Below are positions 30,501-36,857 of a stretch of DNA of 60,000 nucleotides, piece by piece. How positions within the stretch are numbered: position 1 is the stretch's first letter; every line of letters begins with the position of its first letter. The notes under the pieces are model-generated. The model made no database searches. It was not told the DNA's origin and was given only the letters and a program-made list of their open reading frames with translations. This DNA comes from Hydractinia symbiolongicarpus. Lineage: Eukaryota > Cnidaria > Hydrozoa > Anthoathecata > Hydractiniidae. Location of the stretch: NCBI RefSeq assembly GCF_029227915.1, contig NC_079884.1, positions 20,214,001 through 20,274,000 of the forward strand. Reading direction: 5' to 3'. Position numbers and translations under genes: made by a program.

Positions 30501-31304
30501 CACTCCTTCGGATACTCGAAAACCGCTAAATATAACAGTCATTTTTAATTCTCTTCAGTAATAAGTTTTTCCAAATATAAACAATAATAATTGTGTTCCG
30601 ATTGGTTAAAAGTTAACAACGAAATATTTTGTTGCTAATTATTTTAACCTTTCGACGAAGTGAAATTTTGGAACCAAAAACGAAACAAATAAACTGCGAT
30701 GTTCAAATACATTTCGCTAGTGAATTCGCCGTCCAATTTGCGTCGTGGAAATCCCGCCTTTAGCATTACCATCGGAGATATGTATATCGTTTCTCTGACT
30801 CGTTTTCCTGCCACAAAAACCGATTCGTGCCAGTAGGCTTATTGTCTGTCAACACTACTTTTAAAGTGCGCCGGAGTAGAGACTCGAACCTAAAACCTTG
30901 TGATTACAAACTGGAAGCGCTACCACTACACCATCTGTTCTATTAATATACAAAGCGTTTTTACTTTAACTGTAAAATTTACTTTCCATGGCTGAGCATT
31001 GACCTTTCAATTTCATTAGACGAGACCCTGGGAGTTACGAGAAGGTATATTATGACTTTTTGGAAAACGACAAGTTACAATGATCTAGGACCACGACACA
31101 ATCTTTGAAGTGGAGAGCTAAAAGTTTGCGAAAAATTATTTTGCAGCAGAGATTTTCTATATGCGCCATTTTGCCCATTTAACGACCGCCGTATTGTAAC
31201 TTAGCAAAACAGTGCTGACACGAGGTTAAGTATAATACTGTAACTTACCTTGAGCAAAGAAACAAAGCCGAAAACAACAAAAGAACAATCCAAGAGTGCG
31301 CCAT
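479..31304 (-). CDS. Giant secreted/surface protein with 4 vWA and 24 TSP1 domains (3' end probably outside window)
   Basis: Modular adhesive extracellular protein, about 2,286 codons within the window. A signal peptide is followed by SP-vWA1-T1-vWA2-T2-vWA3-T3-T4-T5-vWA4-T6 to T24. I joined 38 exons by GT-AG signals; all join in frame, and from vWA1 onward every module (vWA triplet or TSP1 exon) begins and ends in phase 1, the arrangement typical of exon shuffling. vWA domains usually bind protein ligands through a metal site (MIDAS), and TSP1 domains bind matrix or glycans. Cnidarian proteins with related content are coadhesin-like skeletal-matrix proteins and, for TSP1 repeats, rhamnospondin; orthology to either is not shown. 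No membrane segment lies in the visible part. The gene either continues left of position 479 or ends at a TGA at 663-665 if the T24 exon is terminal. Function is inferred from domains only. Confidence 0.85.
791..976 (-). CDS. TSP1 repeat T24
   Basis: A 186-nt exon, residues ~2217-2278. It reads CSAIKCTWAPWSMWTKTCG, ERSRV and CDGLQKTC. Unlike the array, its sixth Cys codon is complete and the proposed GTATGC donor lies two codons later. If that donor is not used, the frame runs on to a TGA at 663-665, adding a 40-residue Ile/Lys-rich tail of low complexity. Confidence 0.83.
1181..1360 (-). CDS. TSP1 repeat T23
   Basis: A 180-nt exon, residues ~2157-2216. It reads CPFVECVPGAWSEWSADCG, QRTRAIDVVEK and CEGLLQTCP. 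Last exon of exactly 180 nt in the window. Confidence 0.9.
1648..1827 (-). CDS. TSP1 repeat T22
   Basis: A 180-nt exon, residues ~2097-2156, without a nearby ATG. It reads CTYVDCETGAWSEWSAKCG, TRRRVISAV and CEGLKQTCP. The intron to T21 is short (82 nt). Confidence 0.88.
1910..2089 (-). CDS. TSP1 repeat T21
   Basis: A 180-nt exon, residues ~2037-2096. It reads WSEWSTECGSGTRTRP and CDGLTTTC, with Leu after Cys5 as in T14. Confidence 0.9.
2493..2672 (-). CDS. TSP1 repeat T20
   Basis: A 180-nt exon, residues ~1977-2036. It reads CDYVECIPGLWSEWSTECG, TRSRSINSIQK and CEGLTQSCP. Donor GTATGT. Confidence 0.91.
3675..3854 (-). CDS. TSP1 repeat T19
   Basis: A 180-nt exon, residues ~1917-1976. It reads CEFVQCVPGTWSEWSTECG, TRTRIINSVPK and CEGLTLTCPSSEETETR, closest to T15 and T21. 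Confidence 0.91.
4094..4273 (-). CDS. TSP1 repeat T18
   Basis: A 180-nt exon, residues ~1857-1916, not apparent from ORF length alone because no ATG lies near its start. It reads CPYVQCVSEVWSEWSFECG, ERSRDIKAV and CKGLQQTCP. The acceptor supplies GC, so the split Cys codon is T|GC. Confidence 0.88.
4381..4422. repeat. G-rich tract followed by a 15-base C homopolymer
   Basis: GGAGGGGAAGGGG followed by C15 at 4408-4422, in the T17-T18 intron. A length-unstable and assembly-sensitive stretch. Confidence 0.7.
5089..5268 (-). CDS. TSP1 repeat T17
   Basis: A 180-nt exon, residues ~1797-1856. It reads CKEVNCIPQTWSEWSAECG, ERSRSIKAI and CDGLKTTCP. Its 5' flank is a 1.3-kb AT-rich intron (5269-6557) in which I see nothing else. 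Confidence 0.9.
6558..6746 (-). CDS. TSP1 repeat T16
   Basis: A 189-nt exon, residues ~1734-1796. The nine extra nt lie at the acceptor and add Pro-Pro-Gly before ECKYVEC; the alternative acceptor that would restore 180 nt lacks AG. WSEWSTKCG and CEGLRQTCP are typical. Confidence 0.88.
7155..7334 (-). CDS. TSP1 repeat T15
   Basis: A 180-nt exon, residues ~1674-1733. CVPGPWTEWSAECN carries Asn-Gly in place of Cys-Gly's Gly, a local shift of the motif. KRTRSINAVQK and CEGLTLTC follow. Confidence 0.89.
7797..7976 (-). CDS. TSP1 repeat T14
   Basis: A 180-nt exon, residues ~1614-1673. It reads CEHVECVAGQWSKWSAECG, SRSRPINT and CTGLQQSC. Leu replaces the Pro that usually follows Cys5. Confidence 0.9.
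8064..8243 (-). CDS. TSP1 repeat T13
   Basis: A 180-nt exon, residues ~1554-1613. It reads CEYVECKPAAWSEWSAECG, ERKRKIQ and CEGLPTSCP. The intron to T14 is only 87 nt, the shortest in the gene. Donor GTAGGA is weaker than most. Confidence 0.88.
8659..8838 (-). CDS. TSP1 repeat T12
   Basis: A 180-nt exon, residues ~1494-1553. It reads CSYVECVAATWSPWSADCG, TRSRVMQ and CDGLKKTCP. The exon upstream ends in the same split Cys codon. Confidence 0.9.
8933..9112 (-). CDS. TSP1 repeat T11
   Basis: A 180-nt exon, residues ~1434-1493. It reads CNYVQCVPNTWSGWSANCG, TRTRRIQSVQK, CTGLTTSCP and ETESRNKLC. Donor GTACGT; the Cys6 codon is split T|GT. Confidence 0.9.
9488..9664 (-). CDS. TSP1 repeat T10
   Basis: A 177-nt exon, residues ~1375-1433, one codon shorter than the array norm. 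CTAKAWTSWSSSCG has Thr for the first WS serine; CDGLKQSCPQ follows. First member of the homogeneous array. Confidence 0.88.
10174..10368 (-). CDS. TSP1 repeat T9
   Basis: A 195-nt exon, residues ~1310-1374. WSEWSGSCG and SRSRTVK are followed by LTCDGLLTSC. Transitional between the block-type repeats and the 180-nt array: it regains CDGL but keeps the longer spacing before C4. The upstream intron contains the GGTGCTGGTGGG-like tract. Confidence 0.87.
10477..10604 (+). repeat. Degenerate GGTGCTGGTGGG minisatellite
   Basis: About 125 bp of imperfect 6- to 12-bp units such as GGTGCT, GGTGGG and TACTGGTGGG, in the intron between T8 and T9. Very G/T-rich on plus, C/A-rich in the gene's sense strand. 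Runs of GG-GGG could fold as a quadruplex on the plus strand. Confidence 0.7.
10767..10961 (-). CDS. TSP1 repeat T8 ('c' subtype)
   Basis: A 195-nt exon, residues ~1245-1309. It reads CRVERC, WSKWSTTCG, TRIRKLRK and YDCSSVQKSFGC. Counterpart of T5. It ends the second vWA-a-b-c block. Confidence 0.86.
11288..11488 (-). CDS. TSP1 repeat T7 ('b' subtype)
   Basis: A 201-nt exon, residues ~1178-1244. CNWGTWSAFSTTCG has Phe at the second Trp position; NYYTRCP and RCSKTPNV match T4. The terminal Cys codon is split T|GT by the intron. Confidence 0.84.
12063..12257 (-). CDS. TSP1 repeat T6 ('a' subtype)
   Basis: A 195-nt exon, residues ~1113-1177. WSAWSGTCD has Asp in place of the Gly of the CG motif. 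HRTRKLYY and GGCAGLPTTC follow. Counterpart of T3. Confidence 0.87.
12725..13979 (-). CDS. vWA domain 4 (three exons)
   Basis: Exons 13728-13979, 13190-13278 and 12725-12953, residues ~923-1112. The MIDAS is intact: DESTS, GGNTGTEKAL and ITDGNSQ, then FVVGVG and NELKAIAT. It is the last vWA domain; everything downstream in the window is TSP1. Confidence 0.9.
14584..14778 (-). CDS. TSP1 repeat T5 ('c' subtype)
   Basis: A 195-nt exon, residues ~858-922. It starts with Cys-Pro-Cys-Arg across the splice and continues CSWLSWSGWSGTCG and TRTRQLRK; its C-terminal half (YDCKAAEIAHGC) lacks CxGL. T8 is its block paralogue. It joins vWA4. Confidence 0.85.
15098..15298 (-). CDS. TSP1 repeat T4 ('b' subtype)
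   Basis: A 201-nt exon, residues ~791-857. A divergent TSP1: CNWGEWSMASATCG has lost the second Trp of WxxW, and the usual CxGL segment is replaced by YYTRCPSNL...PCSKTP. T7 shares the length and these oddities. Confidence 0.83.
15717..15911 (-). CDS. TSP1 repeat T3 ('a' subtype)
   Basis: A 195-nt exon, residues ~726-790. It has WSTWSATCG, TRSRRLY and GGCAGLASSC. T6 after vWA4 is the same length and shares the TTKR/GGCAGL region, marking the two as block paralogues. Confidence 0.88.
16316..17716 (-). CDS. vWA domain 3 (three exons)
   Basis: Exons 17459-17716, 16767-16855 and 16316-16547, residues ~533-725. The MIDAS is complete: DESSS, GGNTATEKAL and ITDGNSQ. Its middle exon (89 nt) matches that of vWA4 in length and closely in sequence. 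It ends Ser-Cys-Ser in phase 1. Confidence 0.9.
18348..19092. mobile_element. Candidate DNA transposon with imperfect terminal inverted repeats
   Basis: The left end GTTTAAACGGGAGGTTTTAA and the reverse complement of the right end GTTTAAACGGAAGTTTAAAA agree at 21 of 26 positions over the full ends. It encloses the HARBI1-like fragment at 18757-18939 and lies in the intron between vWA3 and T2. No clear target-site duplication; the palindromic GTTTAAAC core weakens the case. Confidence 0.4.
18757..18939 (-). pseudogene. HARBI1-like transposase N-terminal fragment
   Basis: A 60-codon open frame with KRGESLV, LLHEF, EYEKFLRIS and FDEVLEII resembles the N-terminus of PIF/Harbinger nucleases, where a Gly-x-Tyr element precedes LL.EL..D...Y..F.RM....F..LL. 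No DDE catalytic part follows. Call made by eye. Confidence 0.45.
19224..19418 (-). CDS. TSP1 repeat T2
   Basis: A 195-nt exon, residues ~468-532, 'a' subtype. It reads CIYYQC, WSAWSGNCG and CAGLTTVC. The donor is GTATGT. It is followed directly by vWA3; the 'b' and 'c' partners seen after vWA3 and vWA4 are absent. Confidence 0.87.
19555..19741 (-). mobile_element. tRNA-derived SINE, copy 1 (truncated)
   Basis: Matches copy 2 (30755-30947) over a shared body: a TTACCNNNNGAGATA-like region, CCTGCCACA, CAGTAG, TGTCA/TGACAACACT and AAAGTGCGCCGGAGT. The B-box-like GGTTTGAGTCT lies at 19702-19712. The A-box end is lost, replaced by a small hairpin at 19734-19755. Intronic in the vWA/TSP1 gene. 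Confidence 0.6.
20090..21376 (-). CDS. vWA domain 2 with degenerate MIDAS (three exons)
   Basis: Exons 21119-21376, 20648-20739 and 20090-20321, residues ~274-467. Motif 1 (DESSS) and motif 2 (GTVTDTAL) are present. Motif 3, which is ITDGNSQ in vWA3 and vWA4, reads ILAKNSG, so Thr, Asp and Gly are replaced. The rest of the fold is kept (GVNVYAIGVG, ELKAIAT) and there is no stop or frameshift. Metal-dependent ligand binding is probably lost or altered here. Confidence 0.87.
21531..21728 (-). CDS. TSP1 repeat T1
   Basis: A 198-nt exon, phase 1 at both ends, residues ~208-273. It contains C-x3-C, WSAWSAKCG and CTGLPTSC with six cysteines. It belongs to the 'a' subtype that always directly follows a vWA domain (Tyr-rich before the first Trp). 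Confidence 0.88.
22713..28195 (-). CDS. vWA domain 1 (three exons)
   Basis: Exons 27948-28195, 23145-23233 and 22713-22941, about residues 19-207. The MIDAS first motif DESTS follows CKLDLGIIL. The second loop reads STGGGSRID, with Ser where Thr is usual. The third motif LTDGRS keeps the metal-binding Asp. The 4.7-kb intron between the first two exons holds the repeat element at 24028-26771. The domain closes with Ser-Cys-Ser before the TSP1 exon. Confidence 0.88.
25194..25590 (-). pseudogene. Mutator-like transposase N-terminal fragment
   Basis: An open frame of about 130 codons without a clear ATG: a Lys/Arg-rich start (KRRKSKTK), Ser/Asp-rich linker, then SSICKICHGQVTI, NFRAGLETKFILQC and CDMAEDCFTTKK. 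The paired C-x2-C and RxGL...LxxxC pattern resembles the N-terminal zinc region of cnidarian Mutator-like transposases, as in the element at 57730-59264. No catalytic part nearby. Confidence 0.45.
26197..26771 (-). repeat. Dispersed repeat, copy A
   Basis: Inverted relative to copy B at 38329-38858: shared CTTTTTCAGGAGAGG end, GCATGCCTT, CGTTTCAGGCGTGTGATTAATC, GATGGCAGCC, GACTCGTCAGACAAA, TGAACGC, AAACAATTGGAAACCAT and TTCTTTATGCC. Copy A keeps about 50 bp that copy B lacks (26643-26693). An open frame of 62 codons at 26442-26630 is partly shared but closes early in copy B. Confidence 0.75.
28795..29310 (+). repeat. TGACGTAAT repeats followed by an LTR-like or promoter-like stretch
   Basis: TGACGTAAT(T) occurs three times within 28800-28850. 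About 140 bp later comes TATATATAG and then CTTCAGTTCTTCAGTCG, a core-promoter-like arrangement. It lies in intron 1 of the vWA/TSP1 gene on the opposite strand. Could be a solo LTR or a MITE; no matching flanks found. Confidence 0.25.
29930..29978. repeat. Hairpin with 18-bp arms CCTGTAGCGTTTTTT
   Basis: CCTGTAGCGTTTTTTAAT and the reverse complement of ATAAAAAAACGCTACAGG pair almost fully around a short loop. Flanked at 29885-29925 by a sequence related to the foldback at 30073-30187. Confidence 0.6.
30073..30187. repeat. Foldback repeat, arms about 57 bp
   Basis: Arms start ACCTCGATCCCA(A/G)GGCT and meet at a perfect 20-bp palindrome with half AGACAGAAAT (30121-30140). Mismatches are few. 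A related single arm occurs at 36030-36075. Confidence 0.75.
30755..30947 (-). mobile_element. tRNA-derived SINE, copy 2 with A and B boxes
   Basis: On the minus strand the head reads TGGTGTAGTGGTAGCGC (A box, 30917-30933), an anticodon-like TTTGTAA, then GGTTCGAGTCT (B box, 30880-30890), followed by the shared body. The anticodon stem no longer pairs, so this is a SINE head and not a tRNA gene. Found in intron 1 of the vWA/TSP1 gene. Confidence 0.65.
31249..31304 (-). CDS. Exon 1 of the vWA/TSP1 gene: signal peptide
   Basis: The ATG at 31302-31304 opens 18 codons reading MAHSWIVLLLFSALFLCS, a textbook secretory signal peptide (short N-region, Leu/Phe-rich core, small residues before cleavage). 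The exon stops at a GTAA donor in phase 2, and the first vWA exon 3 kb downstream supplies the missing base, giving Ser and then Ala-Asn-Gly-Glu-Cys. This in-frame join is the reason for choosing this start. Confidence 0.8.
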
Positions 31305-31974
31305 TCTCCTTCTAAATTGTAGAGAAGGGGCACTGTCGTTTAAAATGTTTATGAAAATTCTTCAATTTATTTAATATAATTTTTAAGAATTTAAATTTAC
31401 ATTTTCATAACATTACAAAAGCATGAAAGAAAATGACTTTATTATAACTTTATAATTGTGTGATACAAGCAAAATTCGACTTCTCTTCCGCTGCACCTGT
31501 TCGTCGCATGTTGATGTCAATTTACTTTGTTACATAGAAAGATAACTTCGAAAAAGACTGTTTAGTGTTCCGTTTGTACGCAGGTGCTCTGTTACTCGAA
31601 CCCTACCTAATGACTGTAAAAAGAGATGGGGCGCGTTTTAATATAAAAAATGCACGTTACAAGCACCAGATATCAACCTGCCATCAACTGTCAACAAATT
31701 ATTTTCGTCATGCCAATTCAATTCCATGGTTACATCAAAGATGTAGGCGATCTTAAAGAAGCGATAAACATATCACGGAAAATGCTAGATATCCATTTTC
31801 TCATACAGATTTTAGGAAAAGGCAAGACTTAGAAAGCAGAATAAGAGATTTTACAAAATTAAAGCTTGGATAATAAAATTTTACATTACATTTATTTCTT
31901 CCTGTTTTTGTATGTATTATACGTGTAAGAATAGCCAGCTGTGTCTACAAAGTAAAGTAAATATTTACCGTACT
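31305..31974. other. Upstream flank of the vWA/TSP1 gene
   Basis: AT-rich, no gene recognised. It should contain the promoter of the vWA/TSP1 gene, but I see no convincing core element. Confidence 0.4.
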
Positions 31975-32191
31975 AGTCGTCCACCCGTGGAAAAATCCAC
32001 GGGGTTGCCTGTCCTTTTTTATATCGCAATTTGTGTTTCCGTAACAGATAGACAAACAGACAGACGACGGCTATTATTATAGAGAATAGTCCGTGGACTT
32101 GTTATTTATTTACTGCATTTCGTTTGTTTCGCTACTGCCGTTATCATTTTGCGTCACAGACAGACGTATAGGGGTATTATAATATAGACTA

Positions 32192-32809
32192 CTTTAAGGG
32201 CAGAAATTTTCGCGGAATTTTCGTGGAAGAAATTTACAGAAGAAACTTTCGCGAATTTTCCAAAATCTTTATTTTTGGAAACAAAAACTTTCGTGAATGA
32301 CAATGAATTTCAATGAAAAAAATTGATTTTAAATCGAATATCTTTCCAAATTTATAACGTGTTCGATTCGACTTTCGAAACGAACAAAAACATTCGATTT
32401 GTTTAATGTACACACCAAATCAAATGCATGAGGAGAGTGCGTTAGGACTGCGTTAAAACGTGATCTGATAAAAAACATGACAAACCATCATCTGTTTGTC
32501 TAGCTTCTGGTGTCTTTTTGTTCAGAAAAATGGAGAAGTTGCATAGATTTACAGCTGCTGTTAGGGGGGTTCATTACTTTCGAAGATTTTGGAGACCACT
32601 GGAAAATGAACAACTTGATTGTGTCTACGAACCAGATAATGTTTTTCGGCTTTTAAAACTTGGAAAAAACTTTCGCGATTTTTAGAAAAAGTTGATTTTT
32701 CGCGAAAATAATTTTTGCGAATTTCAGGTTAAATTTCTTACCGGGCAGAAATTTTTTTGGCGAAAAGGGACCAAAATCGTGAAAATCGCGAAAATTTCTG
32801 CCCTTAAAG
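32192..32809. mobile_element. Inverted-repeat DNA transposon with TA target duplication, nested
   Basis: The left end CTTTAAGGGCAGAAATTTTC and the reverse complement of the right end CTTTAAGGGCAGAAATTTTC are identical over at least 20 bp and stay similar inward. TA flanks both sides (32190-32191, 32810-32811), and removal rejoins a hairpin-repeat unit (AGACTA...GTGGCCGTGG). No transposase visible; a Tc1/mariner-like non-autonomous element is the simplest reading. Confidence 0.7.
32530..32655 (+). pseudogene. HIRAN-like coding fragment inside the TA element
   Basis: From an ATG, 42 codons read MEKLHRFTAAVRGVHYFRRF...YEPDNVFRLL. The VRGxHYYR-W...L.C..EP.N..D pattern is that of HIRAN-type domains found in many cnidarian uncharacterised or element-encoded proteins. 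Frame is lost afterwards. Recognised by eye. Confidence 0.4.
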
Positions 32810-33310
32810 TAATCAGTGGCCGTGGAGGATTCCACGGGTTCGCTCCCCTCGTTTATATACTGGATTTTGTGTGTCTCTCGCTACTTGTGGTACCATTTTT
32901 CGCAGAGACAGCAGAGAGACGACGGCTATTATAATAGAGACTAGTCGGTGGCCTGTGGAAAAATGCACGATGCACGAAAAGACAGACGGAATACGGCTAT
33001 TATTAAAGAGACTTAGTCGTTAACCCGTTGGAAATTCATGAGAGTTTGCATGTCACAGGAAAGTCGACAAACATATATCGCAATTGCTATTTGTATGCTC
33101 AAGATTTCGTGCGTGGTTAACACCGTTACAAAAAGATGCACAACGGCTATATAAAGACCAGCCGATAGCCCGTGAATAAATCCACGGGTTCGCCCGTCTT
33201 TTATGTATCGCATTTCGTGTTTCCGTAACAAAAAGACAAAGAGACGCACGCAGACAGACGAAGTACGGCTATTATTAAAGAGGCTATTCGATTAAGGCCC
33301 GTGGAAAAAA

Positions 33311-34122
33311 CCACTTAGGCAAAAGAGCAATGGAAAATAGGTTGATTTATATGTTTTGGTGACCTCAGCAACCCATCCAAAAAAAATAATTTAGAACCTT
33401 GTTTTCACGTTGCCTTTATTGTGTAGAGCTTAAACTGCAAAATGTATATGATCATGTGCTCTGTGTTATATGGCCTTAAAGTTTTAAGTGCACTGTAATG
33501 GCTTCATTAATTTAATATAGGATATTGACGTTAAAGTAGTGTTATTGACGTCGCGCCGTAACGTCAGAAGATTTAGCATATTAGACGCATTTTTCGGTTA
33601 CTTCAAAGAAAATTTCGGTAAGATCAAAGGAAAATGAGCACATCCACTTTGCCTGTCACAGAGACTGGCGTATTATTATAGTATCAAAGATATAATATAG
33701 ATTTACTCGAATGAGCGTCCCCGCTGGAATATGAACTCATTCGACAAATAGTGTTTTGATGAGGGCGCTCATTCGATAGTCATTAACACTTAAATTTGTA
33801 AATTTTAGTGTTATGTTTTTGTTTTCTCTTTTATAATTACAATTGTTAAAATTATTTTAATTTTCTCCTATTTATTGTACTTTTTGGTTGATCTATCTTT
33901 TTCATTATATGCAACATTTGGGTCTGTAATATTTGCAACAAAACTGAATTTAAAAAGTAAATGCAATAATTGTATAGAATTGCACACCAGTTACTACATT
34001 TAACTGTACAATATTGGACACAATGTAGTGGAAACTACCCTCTAAGTAGTGCACTACAATAAGATATTTTCTCGAAAGAGTGTACCCTCTCCGTCAAATG
34101 AACGCCAAGTAGAAAGACAATG
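33311..34122. other. Intergenic, nothing recognised
   Basis: AT-rich sequence between the hairpin-repeat cluster and the foldback element. No frame longer than background and no repeat match within the window. Confidence 0.4.
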
Positions 34123-35511
34123 GGTATGTTCAGGGACGGTCCACGCATAATCCATCGCACATTCGTGAACATCATTGAATACCGCCCGAGACCCGCTACT
34201 CATTACAACGCTTCTCCTGCACTTATCTTGAGCACCGTAAGCCTGCATATCGATGAATACCTTGTCTCAAACCCGCTACTCATCACCTCTACCTTAAGTA
34301 TCAAAGCGTAAGCTATGGCATAGTTGTGACCATTGGGTATTTATCGATGTTCATAAGACTGCCTTGTCACTAGTGTTATTTAAGTACCGTAAACTATCGC
34401 AAATATTTTTTGCGTAAAAAAATAGAGATCTTTATACAAATGTGGGTAAGTTATCTTTGCTATACCAGGGATGCGAAAGCTTCGGAAGGTCTTGTGTAGT
34501 GCGTGCTTATGTTCTCAAAGCGTGTGGTGAGGCTTGGCGCTTCTCCCTACTTTCTGAGTCCTCCTTGGTTCTTTAGCAAATATACGCATGCCATCCACAT
34601 AGTCCTCCTCTGTTTCTTTTTCACTTTTCTATTTTGGTTTCAGCACAGCTTTTATCAGCCAGTCATACCATTTACGCATCTTACTTTTCATTACTGGTTA
34701 ACTCTTAGTCATCTCTTGTTGCACAAACTCATCCCATGATTTTCGGTCTTGTTGATCTTCTTAGTCTCTGTGGTGCCTCTAATAAAGAGATAAGATCAGT
34801 CTTGTATTTTTTATACTCAAAACATTTATTATATATTCTTGGAACCCTCAACTAGAGATTTTAATAGTGGTCATAATTTGAGTAGAGACTTTTCCTTTCT
34901 CCACTCAAACTATGTACCCCATGCAACTGATCCAGTTGCACAACTTTTTAAGATCTTCCTAATCATCCTCTGAAACTACCAATCCAGGCTTCTATCATGG
35001 TGCATGATAATAGCCTGAACCTACAGTCGATATTAATCAGCCTCTTCGGCTCTCTTCTTGTTAAAACAGGTCATCATGCTTACCATTTCTTTACACGCCT
35101 TCTAACTATCTGTAAGCCTATCAGACAAAACTTTTGAGTAAGGGACTTTCACTCTACTTAATATGTTATTGCGATAAATTACGCACATTTGTTGTATAAA
35201 GATCTCTATTTTTTACGCAAAAAATATTTGCGATAGTTTACGGTACTTAAATATCACTAGTGACCAGTCTTATAAACATCGATAAATACCCAATGTTCAC
35301 AACTATGCGATAGCTTACGCTTTGATACTTAAGGTAGAGGTGATGAGCAGCGAGTTTGAAACAAGGTATTCATCGATATGCAGAGCGATAACTTACGGTG
35401 CTTAAGATATGTGCGGGAGGAACGTTGTGATGAGCAGTGGGTCTCGCGCGGGAATTTAACGATATTCACAAATGTGCGATAGGTTTCGCGTGGATCGTCC
35501 CTGAACATACC
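34123..35511. mobile_element. Foldback element with arms of about 330 bp
   Basis: 34123-34450 and 35184-35511 are inverted copies (outer end GTATGTTCAGGGACG; inner end AGAGATCTTTATACAAATG). Each arm is built of diverged sub-repeats around GCGATAGCTTACG...CTTAAG and CATCGATA. The middle (34451-35183, about 730 bp) is unrelated to the arms and has no gene I recognise. Structure resembles FB-type foldback elements. Confidence 0.75.
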
Positions 35512-36097
35512 TGTTTTCGTCTCTTAAGTCAAGCAGTATCTACGGTGAATTCAAACATTGAAACAATAAACAATTTCCAAAATTTTGGATTGAACATTTT
35601 TAGATTTCATTTTTTGTCGACTAAATCCTTCATTCCATAATTTAAACGCACGTCTAATTAAACTTGTTCCATAGATGGCAAACGTCACAATTAAAAACAA
35701 AAACACAAAGGGGAAAAAAGTGTTTTTTCTCCAATCTTTTGGATTTTTGTTTACAAATTTGTCGTTGTTAAACAACTCAGACAATTGCGACGAAATTTTT
35801 TAAAAATCGTCGTCTAAAAAGAGTCAACTTTTTCCAGAAAGAGATGCGTAACAAATTCTCCGAAAAAATATTGTGCTAATACATTCTATAATCTTAGATA
35901 AATTATATCGAAACAAGTATGGTTGATTATATGTAGCAAAATTCATATTTTCATATGCAAGCTAAAATATTTTCTTGGTAGAGTAAATTCTGTTATTCGC
36001 AATCTAATGTGGCTATGGTCGCGCCAGCATGCATATATCAAAAAGTGAAAAAAAGCTCTGAGGGCGGGATTGCATTTTCCTCGAGGAAACTTTTTTA

Positions 36098-36857
36098 GAC
36101 TTAGTTTCTATTAGACGATTTAGCGAAGCGCCGCGTCTCAAAAATTAATACCATATTTTTGTTTAATGGAAACAGTTTCTATTATTAATTCGTTTTAATG
36201 CGGTAAGTGCTGTTTCCATTAGACGTCTTTTATTAGTATGAGCACTATGATGACGAGTTTTGTCAATGTTCTTCACCATGTATACTATTGTCAAAAAACA
36301 CATGTTTGAGTACCAAATAAAAAATAAATCAGTGGAAGAGTCCCGATGATTTGAAGATATATTACTTCTACCAGGTCTTACCAAGTATCTTGGAAGTTCT
36401 CGTTCCTTTTTCTTCTTGTTTCTTCTTTTATTTGAATCAGCAATCAACATCTTCAAAATAATTTCTCTTTTGCGTTTGTGTCTTTCAGTTAAAAATGAAA
36501 TCACCGAGATGAACATATTACATGTTGAAATCCAAACATTTTGAAGTATAACATATCCTTACTCAAATCAACTTTACTCAACGCTATTTTGAGCAAAAAA
36601 CAAAACTGAACAAGTTGTCATTACTTTTATTATGTTCAAGCATGCCGAAACGTTTATTCACCTGTTTCCATTTAAAAAAAAATATCGTCTTAAGAGCTAT
36701 CCGATATATTTTATGTCACTTTCATGATCGGCATGGAGTGATAGCTATCCGATAGCCAATCTATGCCGAAACAATACATTTTAAATGGAAACAAAACCCC
36801 TATCCAATATGCTTTTTAAGACGCTGCGTTAGTAAATCGTCTAATGGAAACTAAGTC
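36098..36857. mobile_element. PIF/Harbinger-like element with TTA target duplication
   Basis: The left end GACTTAGTTTCTATTAGACG and the right end's reverse complement GACTTAGTTTCCATTAGACG match at 19 of 20, and TTA flanks both (36095-36097, 36858-36860), the target duplication of PIF/Harbinger. An open frame at 36163-36516 (minus) has a basic stretch, RRNKKKK, then LPRYLVRPGR, weakly like the RxWVRP start of Harbinger nucleases. Confidence 0.65.

Larger units (their letters stand above)
31975..33310 (+). repeat. Cluster of short hairpin repeats CCCGTGGAAAAATCCACGGG
   Basis: At least four diverged units: 31980-32095, 32815-32945, 33160-33285 and a partial one at 33290. Each has a CCGTGG...CCACGG hairpin, a TTCG(T)GTTTCCGTAACA-like part, AGACAGACG and CGGCTATTATTA, and ends near AGACTAGTCG. 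One unit is split by the 618-bp element at 32192-32809. Confidence 0.6.

Noticed and set aside
30870-30947. Functional tRNA-Thr gene
   Set aside because: A and B boxes are present, but the anticodon stem does not pair and the body matches a second dispersed copy, so it is a SINE head.
479-31304. vWA plus TSP1 as a sign of an apicomplexan TRAP/MIC2 gene
   Set aside because: Dozens of phase-1 introns, the metazoan neighbours (SPCS2, FERRY3, ACADM) and 24 TSP1 copies do not fit a parasite adhesin; contamination is unlikely within one contiguous window.
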